Positions 20,028 through 31,117 of a stretch of 64,000 nucleotides of DNA are shown here, piece after piece. This DNA is from Ryuthela nishihirai (lineage: Eukaryota > Arthropoda > Arachnida > Araneae > Heptathelidae), in assembly GCA_038380435.1 (NCBI GenBank), contig JAWZYU010000056.1:558001-622000 (forward strand), in the 5' to 3' direction. The notes below the pieces were generated by a model. It was not told the origin of the DNA. It worked only from the letters and a program-made list of their open reading frames with translations, and did not search any database. Position 1 is the stretch's first letter; every line of letters starts with the position of its first letter. Both the position numbers and the translations under genes were made by a program.

Positions 20028-21571
20028 ATGGCGCCTGAGTGCACGAAGTGTAATTTTAGTTCTGGAGAAAGTAGTGAATTTTTGCAGTGTAATGGACCAT
20101 GCAGTAGATATATACATTACTACTGCACTGGTATAAGAGAGGCTAACTATAGAAAGATGTCAGAAGATAGAAAAAGTAAGTGGCTTTGTTTAAATTGTAA
20201 GGATAAAGCAAAAAGTAGAAGTAGGCTTAGCGTGGCTCCCAATGCTGGGTAGGGTAGTTTTACCTCTGAGCGGCACTTTTTTCCACACAGTGGGCTAAAT
20301 GGCCAGGTCACATGGACCCCGAAGGCTCAGAGAAGGTTGGGGGAGGGGACCCACTGGAACAGCTGTTGGGATACAGATGGTAGCCTCCCGTCAAGGCCAT
20401 CCAGTGTGTTCTTTAATGCACAGGGTATGGCTCTAGCGCAGACAGGGCCATGGCTTAACGTCCCATCCGAAGGACGACGGCCTTTCCAAGCCCTTTGGTG
20501 TCCCCTACTGACCGTGGGCAGTGCGGGGAATTTTGCAGAGATAAATCTCAACACTTACCCAGCTGGGACTCGAACCTGGGAAGTACAGATTACGAGCCTG
20601 GCACGCTACCGACTGAGTAACCCCCACCCCAGCTCCCAATTCCCAATGCACTAGCCTGCATTCGAGCTGATGAAGAAGCAGCAGGTCATATTACTGTTAA
20701 CGTGGTGGGGACTGTCCTTGAACCGGCGGCACTTCCGGGCAGTGTAGTCCGTGGCTGTGACCCTTCAACAGGGAATGTGGGTGCAGCATCAGGCACCCTA
20801 TCTCCCGACGACACTGGCTTAGTGCAGGAATCGGTAAAGTGTCATTTTTTGAATGAGACTCGTACGAGTGCAAAAGACAATAATGAAATCATTGAATTGC
20901 TTAGATATGAACTCTCAACTTTCAAAAAAGAAATGATCGACTTAATGAATAGTAATATTCAGAAGTTGAATAACGCCGTTCAAGACTGTGTTAAAGGCGC
21001 AGAATTTAATTCCAAAAAACTAGACGATTTTATCAAAATAATGGCAGATACAACAAGAGAATTAAAAGAGGTTAAGAAGAAAAATCTGAAATTAGAGACT
21101 GAAAATAAACAAATCAGAAAAGATGTAATGGAATTACAACATCAAATGAGAGATCTACAGCAAAGGAGTAGAGCAAAAAATATTGAGATAAGAAGACTTG
21201 AGGAAATTTCCGACGAAAATATAAATGAGACTGTCACTAAGGTTGGTTTAGTCCTCAGAATGACAAAAGAAGAAATAAAATACACAGTTGCACATCGAGT
21301 CCCAACAAGAAATGCGAATAAACCGAAATCAATTATTGTGAAGCTGAATAGCAAAGAAGAAAGGGATAAATGGATAACTAAATGGCGATCGCTAAAAGGT
21401 CTGAGGAACAAGGACTCGGGGATCGCTGGAAATAATAATTACATATATATTGGCGAGCACCTCATTCCTGAATTAAAGTCATTGCTCTTTGAAATTAAGA
21501 AGATCAAAAGAGAAAAAAATTATATGTACTCCTGGGTGAAAGCTATTCTTAAGAAAGGACGGGAACTCTAA
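20028..21571 (+). pseudogene. CR1/L2-like LINE ORF1: PHD finger plus coiled coil, split by a SINE
   Basis: Exonic parts are 20028-20245 and 20650-21571. The N-terminus is a C4HC3 PHD-type finger (ECTKC; LQCNGPC; HYYC; WLCLNC). A long coiled coil follows (about 20880-21180) and then a basic C-terminal RNA-binding region (AHRVPTRNANKPKSIIVKL, EERDKWITKWRS). PHD-bearing ORF1 proteins are known from the CR1/L2 group. If the SINE and one 9-bp repeat are discounted, the reading frame is continuous across 20245/20650. The start lies in aagATGGcg, a strong initiation context. Confidence 0.88.
20237..20649 (-). repeat. SINE A insertion in LINE ORF1, 9-bp duplication
   Basis: The target duplication tcccaatgc is at 20237-20245 and 20641-20649. 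The insert has tail, body and tRNA-like head with several substitutions (gagtaa for gagcca in the A box). Confidence 0.92.
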
Positions 21572-21701
21572 AGCATTAAATATAAAATCAGTAGAAGACT
21601 TGAAACTATTGTAATATATAAGTTGTAATCGATAAATTTGTTATTGATGAAATTGGAAGAAATCAGTAACAAAGAACGATAATATTTGCAATATAACTCA
21701 T

Positions 21702-24535
21702 ATGAATATTAGATCCATTAGAAAAAACTTTGATTATTTTATTTTAGTAGAATCATTAATGGACCTTTCATCAGATATAATTGTATTGTCAGAGATATGG
21801 ATCAAAGAACACGAACTAATGCTTTATAATATTGAAGGTTTTAACAAATTTTACCAGTGTGGATGTGTAAATACATCAGGTGGGGTATTAGTTTTTGTAA
21901 ATTCCAAGTTAAGAGCTACTCAAGTAGATTTTAATTGTAATAATGCAGATGTAGTGTCTCTAAAAGTTAAGATTAGTAATTTTGACTATAACATTATTTC
22001 AGTGTATAGATCCCCTAGCCTAGATAAGCAATGTTTTATTGATGAATTTTCCTCTCAATTACTACGAAATGACTATAAAAATGTCATATTGATTGGAGAC
22101 TTTAATATTGATTTATTAGATAATAAAAATATTAATTCTAGTTACTGTGACATGTTAGTAACGTTAGGATTTAATAGTGTATGAAAATTAAAAATTAGAA
22201 CCATTACTTTTTAATTAGGATTTATCCAGTGTATTACGCAACCAACTAGATTTTTGAGCAATACATGTGTTGATCATATTGCTGTAAGATTATCTGCTAT
22301 TAAAAAAGTTACATCGATAATTATTAAAACGACAGTGACGGATCATTATTGGGTAATGCTACAACTAAAAAGAAACGTAATAGAAAAAGATACCGAGGAA
22401 GATAGAAAATATGTTACTAATTTTAAAGAACTTGAATTAAAATTAAAAAATATAAAGTTGGGTACAGATGTTATTAACGATGATCAAAGATATTGCGATT
22501 CCATTTTTGATCAAATTAATATGTGTGCTAGAGAATGTACAAAGCTGAAATATTTGCCAAGCACCAAAAAGAAAATATTAAAACCATGGGTCACAGACGT
22601 AACACTTCAATTAATTACCAAAAAGAACAATTATATAAAAGGCTTAAAAGTTGTCCATGTAATAATGAGGAATGCAAGGAAATTATGGATAGATTCACCC
22701 TTCTCCATAACAGCTTAACTAATAAATTAAGAATCGCTAAAAATAACTGTTACAAATATAAAGTTATTTCGGCAGGCAATGACTCTAAACAGCAGTGGAA
22801 AATTATTAATGAATTAACTGGTAAATATAATAATAAAAATCTATTAAAAGAAAACCAAATTGGTGAAAGAATACACGATACCTTTAATGATAAAAAGATA
22901 ATCGCCGACGTCTTTAATGATTATTACATCAATGTGGTAGATGATCTAATAAAAAACGTTACAGAGGAAGACACATGTGAAAACACATCGGACGATGTGA
23001 AATACTACAGAGTAAATTAAATGGCCCTGTTACCGATTAGTGAAAGTGAATTAATTCAGACAGCCTTTAGGCTTAAATTAAACAAATCTTCAGGTGATAA
23101 CTTCTCAGTCTACATGTTACAGAGGGTGATCAGTGTAATATCTGGAATTTTACTGAAGTGTTACAATTTGTCACTTGCAGGTGGATTTTTCCCATCTTCG
23201 CTTAAGAATTCGTTGGTTACCCCAATTTATAAAAATAGTGATAAAATGCTTGTAGAGAATTATAAGCCTATTTCAATACAAACTGTTTTCACTAAATATA
23301 CTATACTATCGGAACACCAGTACGGGTTTAGGAAAAATAAAGGTACAGCTGATGCTACAGCTGAAGTAGTTAAATTAATATATAATGGTCTCAACAAAAA
23401 TGAACGAGTGGTGGTCTTATTTCTGGACATGTCTAAAGCTTTTGACTCCCTGTCTATTGATATTTTACTAAATAAATTAGAGGTTATTGGTATAAGGGGA
23501 CTGTCACTGAGATGGTTTGATTCGTATTTGAATAGTAGAACACAACAAGTCAAAATAGGAGACGTTTTGAGTGAAAAAAAATCAATTCGCTATGGTGTTC
23601 CACAGGGTTCTGTTTTGGGACCACAGTTATTCTTAATATATCTAAAAATTCAAAGGTACGATTATTTCGTTTGCAGATGACACTGCCTTGGTTTACTGTG
23701 ATAAAACTGATGATGAACTATTAAGCAATATTACTGAAGACTTAAGAACACTTCAAACTTGGTTCCAAAAAAATAAATTATTAATAAATGTAAATAAAAC
23801 GAAATATGTGTATTTTAATATCCATTAGGGGAAAGTATAGAGATCTTGGAGATTCAGTCTATCACATGAGTGATTGTAAGTTTTTCGAACAAGAAAAAAT
23901 TGGGTCTTTAAACTGTGCTTGCCCAAGGATTAAAAGTACTAAAGCATTAAAATATTTAGGAGTTAATTTCGACTGTTATCTAACCTGGCATGATCATGTT
24001 CAAAAAGTAGCATTAAAAAATCAAACAAATAATTCCCAAAATGTATCTTTTAAGAGATATGATGAATATAGGAATTTTAAAGAACGTATATTATGCATTA
24101 ATCTTTTCCAGAACACAGTATGCAATTCTAATTTGGGGAGGAGCATCTTCATGTTGTTTAAATCAATTGCAGCAATTGCAAAAATATATAGTAAAGATTA
24201 TGACATTTAAAAGAAAGTACGACTCGTCTGAGCAAAGTTTCAAAAAACTTGAAATACTCAACTTAAAACAAATACACCAAATGGCTTTAGTAAAGCATGT
24301 ATTTCATAATAAGGACAAATTTGATGTAGTTGTTAATAAATATTTTACAAGAGCGGTAGTGGCTCAGGATTTTCGCATTCCAAAAACAAACAAAGATTTA
24401 TTCAAAAAATATTATGGATATAGTGGCTTAAAATTATTCAACTCATTGCCAGATAACATGAAAATTATAAATAATAAAACACATTTCTCTAAAGAACTAA
24501 AAAAATGGTTGTTGAATGGTGGAGATTGCGACTGA
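21702..24535 (+). pseudogene. CR1/L2-like LINE ORF2: endonuclease and reverse transcriptase
   Basis: The APE endonuclease comes first (NIRSIRKNFDYF; Glu in IIVLSEIWI; ISVYRSPSL; ILIGDFNIDLL; CVDHIAV; TTVTDHYWV, to about 22360). A linker follows, then the reverse transcriptase from 23021: SESELIQTAFRLKLNKSSGDN, GGFFPSSLKNSLVTPIYK, YGFRKNKGTADAT, LFLDMSKAFDSL, RYGVPQGSVLGP, and FADDTALVY at about 23670. The C-terminal domain ends with KLFNSLPDNMK. Frameshifts occur near 22190, 22700, 23670, 23820 and 24040. About 30-40 residues seem deleted after NYKPISIQTVF, where the loop leading to QYGFR should be longer. Confidence 0.9.
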
Positions 24536-24642
24536 TGTTTTATTTACTGTATTAACTGATTACATTGAAATGAGATATGAGTAATAGGAGATAAATTTAT
24601 ATATTACAGAGGCTGAAATTGCTTTTTTTCGTTTACATATTT

Positions 24643-25059
24643 ATATATATTGATGTTGGGTTGGGTTGTTTTACCTCTGAGCGGCACTTTTTTGCACACC
24701 ATGGGCTAAATGGCCAGGTCACATGGACCCCGAAGGCTCAGAGAAGGTTGGGGGAGGGGACCCACTGGAACAGCTGTTGGGAGACAGATGGTAGCCTCCC
24801 GTCAAGGCCATCCAGCGTGTTCTTTAACGTGCACAGGTTATGACTCTCCCGCACACGGGGCCACGGCTTAACGTCCCATCCGACGGACGGCGGCCTTTCC
24901 AAGCCCATCGGTGTCCCCTACTGACCGTGGGCAGGGCGGGGAATTTTTGCGGAGATAAATCTCAACGCTGACCCAGCTGGGACTCGAACCTGGGAACTAC
25001 AGATTACGAGCCTGGCGCGCTACCGACTGAGCCACCCCCGCCCCCATATATATTGATGT
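24643..25059 (-). repeat. Full-length SINE A with 14-bp target duplication
   Basis: The direct repeat atatatattgatgt lies at 24643-24656 and 25046-25059. The SINE between (24657-25045) has an intact tRNA-like head with A box ggctcagtcggtagcg and B box ggttcgagtcc (minus strand). It sits in the 3' untranslated region of the CR1/L2-like LINE. Confidence 0.95.
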
Positions 25060-25189
25060 ACTCAGGATTGCAGGAAATTTATGTTTTGTAAATATCCACT
25101 TGCGAGTTAAACACTAACTCTTGTGGAACTTGACTATGTATTAACTATGTATTAAATATTGTGCAAATAAATATTATTATTATTATTAT

Positions 25190-26121
25190 GTTGTATGCAT
25201 AACCCCAATACATAAATTGACTGCAGAGAGTTTAAAGGGCATGATTCCGAATGTAGTGCATGGAATAGAACAAATTGGATTTAAGGTAATCTCCCTAATT
25301 ATAGATAACAATGCTGTCAATCGAAAAGCTTTTGAACTTTTTTCATCAAATAAAATACTGCAACCATATGTTACACATCCTGTTGATGAAAAAAGATTGC
25401 TTTTCATAGTTTTTGATTCAGTTCATGAAATAAAATGTGTGAGAAACAATTGGATTGATAAAAAGAAAGAATGCACATTTACTTTCCCAGGTTTTAGCAA
25501 TATGTTATTAACATTAAAAGCAAAGTTTAAACACTTAGAAATCCTTTATTATTTAGAAAAAAATTCTGTGTTAAAATATGGTCATCAGCTTTCAAGTATT
25601 GTATCCAGAACAAAAATGTTAAGAAATGTTAAAATGTTAAAAATGTATCAGAAACAAAATGTTAATTTAGCTATTAAACTTATTAATGAAAATAATGTTG
25701 CAGCTTTGAAGTGTGTCGCTAAAGATCGTCCAAATTTGTTCATTGGTGTTGAAGATACATGCATATTTTTAACAATCTTTATAAAATGGTGGAAAATAGT
25801 AAATTGTAAAAGTGTGTATGAGGCAGAAAGGTTTAATGATGCTGACAGAATGCCCATTAGAAAAACTACAGGTGTTCAAATTAAATATTTGCAAGACTTT
25901 TCTTTATGGTTAAAAAACTGGCGTGTCTTTTCCTGTAACAGAAACTCTTACAGCCCAAACTTTTCATTAACTTATTATTACTACTGATGCATTTATTAAA
26001 CTAATACCGTACATGTTTGAATGTTATCGTACAGATTATATTTTGTTAGGTAAATTTCAAAATGATGATCTAGAAGGTCGTTTTGGATTGTATCGTCAGA
26101 TGTCTGGTGCTAACTATTATA
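25190..26121 (+). pseudogene. P-element-like transposase, RNase H-like and GTP-binding region
   Basis: This continues the gene cut at about 20010. The frame gives LTAESLKGMIPNVVHGIEQI, then GFKVISLIIDNNAVNRKAFE and FDSVHEIKCVRNNWID, the two best-known signatures of the P-element/THAP9 core, followed by TFTFPGFSNM. Asp residues of the RNase H-like site are visible in IIDNNAVN and FDSVHEIK. A frameshift lies near 25975. The frame reaches SGANYY at 26121, where mariner 2 is inserted, and continues at 27480. Confidence 0.88.
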
Positions 26122-27479
26122 CAGGGCGATTCAAAACTTATCGTTCAAATTTCGTGGGGAGGTAGGGAATACGTCAGGAAACCGATTTCACATAGGAAAG
26201 AATGTCCCCAAATGTACGCATGCGTATGTAGAGGGCGCTGTGTGTACCCAACCAGTGTACAGCTCGCCCGACCACTCCCGCTGTCATCAGTGTACGAGCT
26301 GACTTACTAGTGATAGGACTTACTAGTGATAAGATGAATTGTTTTACACATCAAGAGCTAGCGGATATGCATCTTGCATATGGGGCAGCTGGCGAAAGCG
26401 GCCGCCGAGCTAGGCAAGTTTACGAAGACCGATACCCCAACAGAAGAATACCGTAGCATCAAATGTTTGCACGTGTGCATCGCAATCTGCGCGAACGTGG
26501 TTCACTGCGCAGCAACATGCAGGATACGGGGAGAAGACGACTGACGCGGACTGTCGTCGCAGAACAAGTCCTACAGTCCATCGAAGATAATCCGAATACC
26601 AGCACATGAGCTATTGCTCAGCAGCTTGGGGTCTCTCAGTCAGCAGTGTGGCGGATACTGCACGAGGAACGTGTGCATCCTTACCATCTGCAAAGGGTGC
26701 AGTTACTGCATCCTGATGATTATCCGAAGCGTGTGGAATTTGCACAATGGTTCATGCAGAAAGGTGCCGTGGACCCGTTTTCCAGCTTCTGTCCTTTTTA
26801 CAGATGAAGCTTCATTCACTCGTGAAGGTGTGTTCAATACACACAATTCACATGTGTGGGCTTACGACAACCCTCATGGTACGAGAAGTCATGCTACGCA
26901 ACATCGTTTTGCCGTAAATGTGTGGGCTGGAATCATTGGTGACTGTTTGTTGGGACCTTACTTGCTACCGCCCCGACTGGACGGCCGGAAATACCTAATA
27001 TTTCTCGAGACAGTGTTACCGACTTTTCTGGGAGCTGTTCCTGCGCATATCCGCCGAGATATGTCACCTGATTTATCGCCCATGGATTTCTTTTTGTGGG
27101 GGCCATGAAAGACCATGTGTACGAGACCCCCGTCGACAGTGAAATGGACCTAGTTGCACGAATAGTGGCCGCCGCAGGCATTGTCCGTGATATGCCAGGC
27201 GTTTTTGAAAATGTTCGGCGGTCAATGCAACAGCGCTGTGAATCCTGTGTCCGTGTAAATGGTCGCAATTTTGAGCACCTACTGTGAACCTGTACTTTAC
27301 CTTGTTGGAATAAAAGTCACATTCGTTACCACTTAACTACTGTTTCCTTGTGTTCACTTTACTTGTCCATTTTGTTCACGTAGTGACGTTTGCGGACATA
27401 CTTTCCTATGTGAAATCGGTTTCCTGACGTATTCCCTACCTCCCCACGAAATTTGAACAATAAGTTTTGAATCACCCTG
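26122..27479 (+). mobile_element. Mariner-superfamily transposon 2
   Basis: Termini cagggcgattcaaaacttat and the inverted copy ending ttttgaatcaccctg are bordered by TA (26120-26121, 27480-27481). The P-like frame reads through the empty site (codons for YYIS), which confirms the boundaries. It is a relative of mariner 1 but a distinct subfamily. Confidence 0.93.
26333..27286 (+). pseudogene. Mariner 2 transposase, decayed and internally deleted
   Basis: The frame starts MNCFTHQELADMHLAYGAAG and has in-frame stops near 26454 and 26608. The first catalytic Asp is in LFTDEASFTREG. By comparison with mariner 3 an in-frame deletion of about 117 bp lies at 27068/27069; it removes the QHDG Asp and nearly all of the spacer to the third Asp (SPDLSPMDFF remains). 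The C-terminus is SMQQRCESCVRVNGRNFEHLL. It cannot encode an active enzyme. Confidence 0.88.
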
Positions 27480-27908
27480 TATAAGTTATGTTCAGTTGTT
27501 AGAAAATGAACGTAGACTTAATCTTCCACTTGTAGAGGAGAAAGTTGTTAATGTAAATATTTTGCAATATTCAGATATTTTAGAAAATTATTTCTCTGTA
27601 GATGATTGCGTGCCGAAAAATATAATTCCTGTAATAACATATTTGGTGGATATGCAGCAAGAAAAGAACTGAGATTGAAAAAGTGTATGTTCCTTTTGGC
27701 TGCAATTAGACAAGTCAATAGATACTGTAGATGGGCCACATGATCATATTAAAGAATTAGATCATGGAAAATTAATAATTCCATCAGAAACCATATTTAC
27801 TGCCATTTCTGTTGTATGGTATATTTTGGAGCAGATAATTTTACATCATCACAAACAATTTCGATCTTCTGATGGACAGCTTTCCATACTACACAAATTG
27901 TCAAGTAT
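27480..27908 (+). pseudogene. P-element-like transposase, C-terminal region
   Basis: The frame continues after mariner 2 with SYVQLLENERRLNLPL, the typical P-element/THAP9 segment after the catalytic core. A frameshift near 27650 precedes GYAARKELRL. Then comes ELDHGKLIIPSETIFTAISV, a conserved C-terminal motif. It is interrupted at 27908 by a short retroposon and resumes at 28748. Confidence 0.85.
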
Positions 27909-27945
27909 ATGAGGCTGACTATAAATGTCACACATGGTTACCATC

Positions 27946-28002
27946 GCTCCTGCCTGAGGAAACCACGTGTAAAGAGAGCGTGGCGAAACGCGTCGCACGG
28001 AG
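27946..28002 (+). ncRNA. Hammerhead-ribozyme-like motif in retroposon E1
   Basis: The core CUGAGGA (27954-27960) and GAAA (27985-27988) are both present. Stem II pairs CCACG (27963-27967) with CGTGG (27979-27983). Stem I pairs CTCC-TGC (27047-relative: 27947-27953) with GCA-c-GGAG (27995-28002), 7 base pairs with one bulged C. Stem III would be minimal (C-G plus A15.1-U16.1) and ends in GUC, with predicted cleavage after 27994. Minimal stem III hammerheads are known from Penelope-like elements. A C opposite A at the base of stem II, and an extra A next to the core, weaken it. Confidence 0.55.
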
Positions 28003-28482
28003 AACCTGGAGGGTTCATGTTGTTTTTTAAAACCTTTTCTTTAAAAAACGTTTTTAAAGTTTTAGCATTGAAGTAGTAACGGCTTTAATGGTGGAGCAAA
28101 GTTAATATCTTCTCAAAATTGGAAAAGTGCAGTGCTAATCACAACAAAAAGAACAGATTGTGTATACCCATTAAGCATATAAAATTAACAGTTGGTTACA
28201 ACATGCAACAACAGCTGTGGACATCACTACAAAGGAAAAAGAACAAAGAACTGGTGCCACCAGAAATCACCGACAACAAGAGCCAGTATAGCGCAAAGCA
28301 CCAAGTGTGGACAAGGAAAACCCAGTGTCGCTTCCTCAGCAACTACACCAACATCGTAACAACTGAACGAACTTTCCATAAATAGGACTGGTAGCATATT
28401 TAACGACCATCTTGCAACATAAGAATGCTGCAATATGCAACTGTACCAGAAATATGGTAAATATGTTTTCTACTATATAATA

Positions 28483-28560
28483 CGTTTCTAGTGGCTGGTT
28501 GGTTGTTTGGAGTTTTATGGCGCATGAGCTACTAAGGGTATAATGCGCCCGTTTCTAGTG
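28483..28560. mobile_element. 56-bp insertion with 11-bp duplication inside E1
   Basis: The direct repeat cgtttctagtg (28483-28493 and 28550-28560) flanks 28494-28549. The matching stretch of E2 (near 44107-44125) has only one such segment and no insert. The insert contains ggcgcat...atgcgcc, a perfect 7-bp stem. Confidence 0.85.
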
Positions 28561-28747
28561 TCTCTTGTGAGAAAAGAGCCATATAGATATGGTATATAGA
28601 GTTAAGGGTATTCATAAGGTAAAACCCGTAAAAAGGTTTTAAATGTAAAGCACTCTCCTATTTTTGAGACCTGCTCCCTGAACCATGTTTTATTGTTTTA
28701 AAACTAACCACAGCATTATCGTGAATTAAATTCTTATTGTCAAGTAT

Positions 28748-28935
28748 TCTTTTATTTCATCAAGATTTGCCATTTAGTGATGATTGTGACTGCAGTAGAA
28801 TTTTAGGACAGTGCTTAGAAAGTATATGTTTATTGGCATCAAAAGTAATGTTAAAAAATTACTCAAATTTCAGAAATGATCAAATAAATAAAAAAAAATG
28901 CTCTGAAAGAAAAATAAAGAAATTGTGTCCATGAG
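28748..28935 (+). pseudogene. P-element-like transposase, extreme C-terminus
   Basis: After the retroposon the frame gives LPFSDDCDCSRILGQCLESI and ends NDQINKKKCSERKIKKLCP before a stop at 28933. The length and Lys-rich end fit the C-terminus of the P-element-like family. Confidence 0.75.
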
Positions 28936-29142
28936 TAAAAAGCATATATTATAGTTGTTAAATAAATAGGTGAAGTGTTAATGAAGGAGAAAAAAATTTA
29001 AACAATTTTTACCACTAACTGAAAGGTCCTTCTGCAAATGATGACAAGGGGTATTTACTTCCTTTTTCAGTGGTTAAAAACAGGTATGTTCTTACTGGTT
29101 GAGTTTTTTTGCATTATTTTATATTTTTACTGAATATATGCA

Positions 29143-29480
29143 TGGGTTGGCTCATTTGGTAGCATGAAGAGCATGTCAATTTCACTCTGAAATTCCAAGT
29201 TGACTATTTACTCTGCCTCTATTCAGATTTTCTTCACTGAACTCTGAAGGAGATATTGATTGGCTTGGAAAGGCTGCTCTCTATTCTATGAGATATTAAG
29301 CCATGGCTCTGTGAGAGGGAGAATCATATCCTGCATATGTTATGAAAGATGCTGAATCTCTGGCTTCTGTAATATTTTGTAACTGCTATCCAATGGATCC
29401 ATTTTAATTAGGGAAGGGGTCATTGTGACCTGGCTTTTAGTCATTGTGTGGAGAAAATGCTGTTTTGAGACCCAGCACCT
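29143..29480 (+). repeat. Ancient, strongly diverged SINE A relative
   Basis: A decayed head (ggttggctcatttggtagca), the ggcttggaaaggctg and attaagccatggc landmarks, and the tgtgacctggctttta...attgtgtgg end occur in SINE A order. Divergence is far greater than in the other copies, so this is an old insertion. Confidence 0.65.
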
Positions 29481-29836
29481 AATGTGTATAATGGATTTGG
29501 TTGCAATAATATGTTTTGCTCTAATGTATCGAACTTTATTAATGTTAGCAGATTACCTGTCATTGCTTGGTCTTTTGAATGTCCTCATTTGCCACAAAGA
29601 AGCTTGTGTCCCACTCGTGCCATTTACTCATTTATGAAACTGTGGTTTCATCATTGGAAAACTAATTAACTGAATTTTTTTTTCAACTTTATTGATGCAA
29701 ATGTTTTACATGAAAGGCAATTATTATTTCTTTTACAACATAGTTTTCAGTAACATTGTGCACTTAGTGATCGTGTATAAAAATTTCTAAAGATGTGAGG
29801 CTGATGTTCCTTCCATTATAATAAAAATATAAATAC
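29481..29836. other. No gene seen
   Basis: Short open frames only, with no motif recognised. Confidence 0.5.
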
Positions 29837-30000
29837 CTCCTCAAACAACTGCTTCCCACAGAGGTCCGACAGAAGCCTGCCACTGTAATATGCCTTAGAG
29901 GTCTGAGAGGAAGGTGTGACCTCAGCAGAAAGGCACAATACAAACATCCATGCCTTACCTGGGACTTCAACCCATGTCACTTTGATCACAAACATGATAC
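29837..30000 (-). repeat. SINE B copy, diverged
   Basis: Contains aactgcttcccacagaggtc and ggtgtgacctcagcagaaag, then the head side accttgggacttcaaccc-like sequence. The tRNA-like head is decayed. Confidence 0.75.
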
Positions 30001-30138
30001 AATTTGTTTGGCCTAGTTTTGAAGTTGAGAGCATGAATTATTTGATATTTTAACTACTCATATTTAACACTTTTGCAAATTGCTATAAATGTGTGGATGA
30101 TCAGGTTAATTACTTAATGCTAGCATTTTTCATTTCAT

Positions 30139-30291
30139 AAACTGGGTTCGAGCCCCGGGTAAGGCATGGATGTGCATGTTGTTTTTCTGCTGAGGTCCTG
30201 CCATCCTCTCAGACCTTCTACTATGGCATGTAAACTGACAGGCTCCTGTCAGACCTCTGTGGCAAGCAGCTGCTTGAGGGTGTATTTTTTT
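30139..30291 (+). repeat. SINE B copy lacking the 5' part of the head
   Basis: Begins at ctgggttcgagccccgggtaag (B box) and runs to gcaagcagctgcttgaggg, followed by a T run. It is in inverted orientation relative to the 29837 copy, 140 bp away. Confidence 0.88.
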
Positions 30292-31117
30292 TTTTAAGGG
30301 GCAAACCAGATATTTGTCGTAGCCCACAAAAATTGTCGAGTCCATGTTTGATATTCTTTGCACAAACAATTCTCTTGGCAATCTTTTTTGTTTTTGAGCT
30401 AATAAGTTTTATACGTTAAAGGGAAAAGTAGTTTAGACATAAATATGCTAACAGCACTTGTTTGAACTGCAAAATTTGCACTTGTATTCTTATTCAAAAT
30501 ATATATATATTTCATATATCTAGATAGAGTAACTCTGTATCCATAGGAACAGGTTTTATCAGTCTTTAGAGTATATCATGTCGATCACAATTTTTGAAAT
30601 TGAAAATGTCAATAAAAGGATGATTATTTATTATTTTATGTAGGTCAGATAACAGATGTTACTAATTAATGGCTTAGTCAGATTGAAAACCAATAGCAAA
30701 AGATATTGTTGAACCCAAAACCAGTTATTTTTCTTTCTAATTTAATTAATTTCTTCTAAATTTAAAACCCTTTAATTTTTGGTTATTCTATAGAAAAAAA
30801 AAATATTTTCATGTTGTTTTTATGTCCATGAAATAGCAGATAATATCATTAAAGCTTGAATTCAAAAATAGTATGGTAACATTAAAATTTAACTAATCAG
30901 ATATTAATTTATATTGCTGAATACTTGTAGTGAGAGTGGACTTTCAGTTTATAACCATTACCTAATGAAAATTAAAGTTTTATTTACAAAATCATTCTAA
31001 AGGTTTATAAAAAAAATCTACAATGCAACACATACTTTACTGAAAATTAAAAAGTGGTGTAACATACTATGTATATATTAGAATACTGGAGTTTTTCTTC
31101 TGCTATGTGTCTACCAG
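30292..31117. other. No gene seen; AT-rich
   Basis: No coding or repeat signature recognised. Confidence 0.55.

Larger units (their letters stand above)
20011..25190 (+). mobile_element. CR1/L2-like LINE, close to full length, inserted in the P-like gene
   Basis: The element begins just before an ORF1 start codon and ends in a tattattattattatg simple repeat at 25160-25187. Without its two SINE A insertions it is about 4.4 kb. P-like coding sequence stops before it (SSYKDD at about 20010) and resumes after it (TPIHKLTAESLKGMIP from 25199). The left border is uncertain by about 15 bases. Confidence 0.88.
27909..28735 (+). mobile_element. Short retroposon E1, 827 bp, with 12-bp target duplication
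   Basis: The direct repeat attgtcaagtat is at 27897-27908 and 28736-28747. Without the insert and one repeat the P-like frame reads through (HKLSSILLFHQDLPFSDD), so the borders are firm. The element has no inverted termini, no recognised ORF and no poly(A). From about 28107 to its 3' end it matches E2 (43730-44295), which lacks the first ~200 bases; both share the 3' end ccacagcattatcgtga(a)ttaaattct. Near its 5' end it carries a hammerhead-like fold. It contains its own 67-bp insertion at 28483-28560. Confidence 0.88.
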
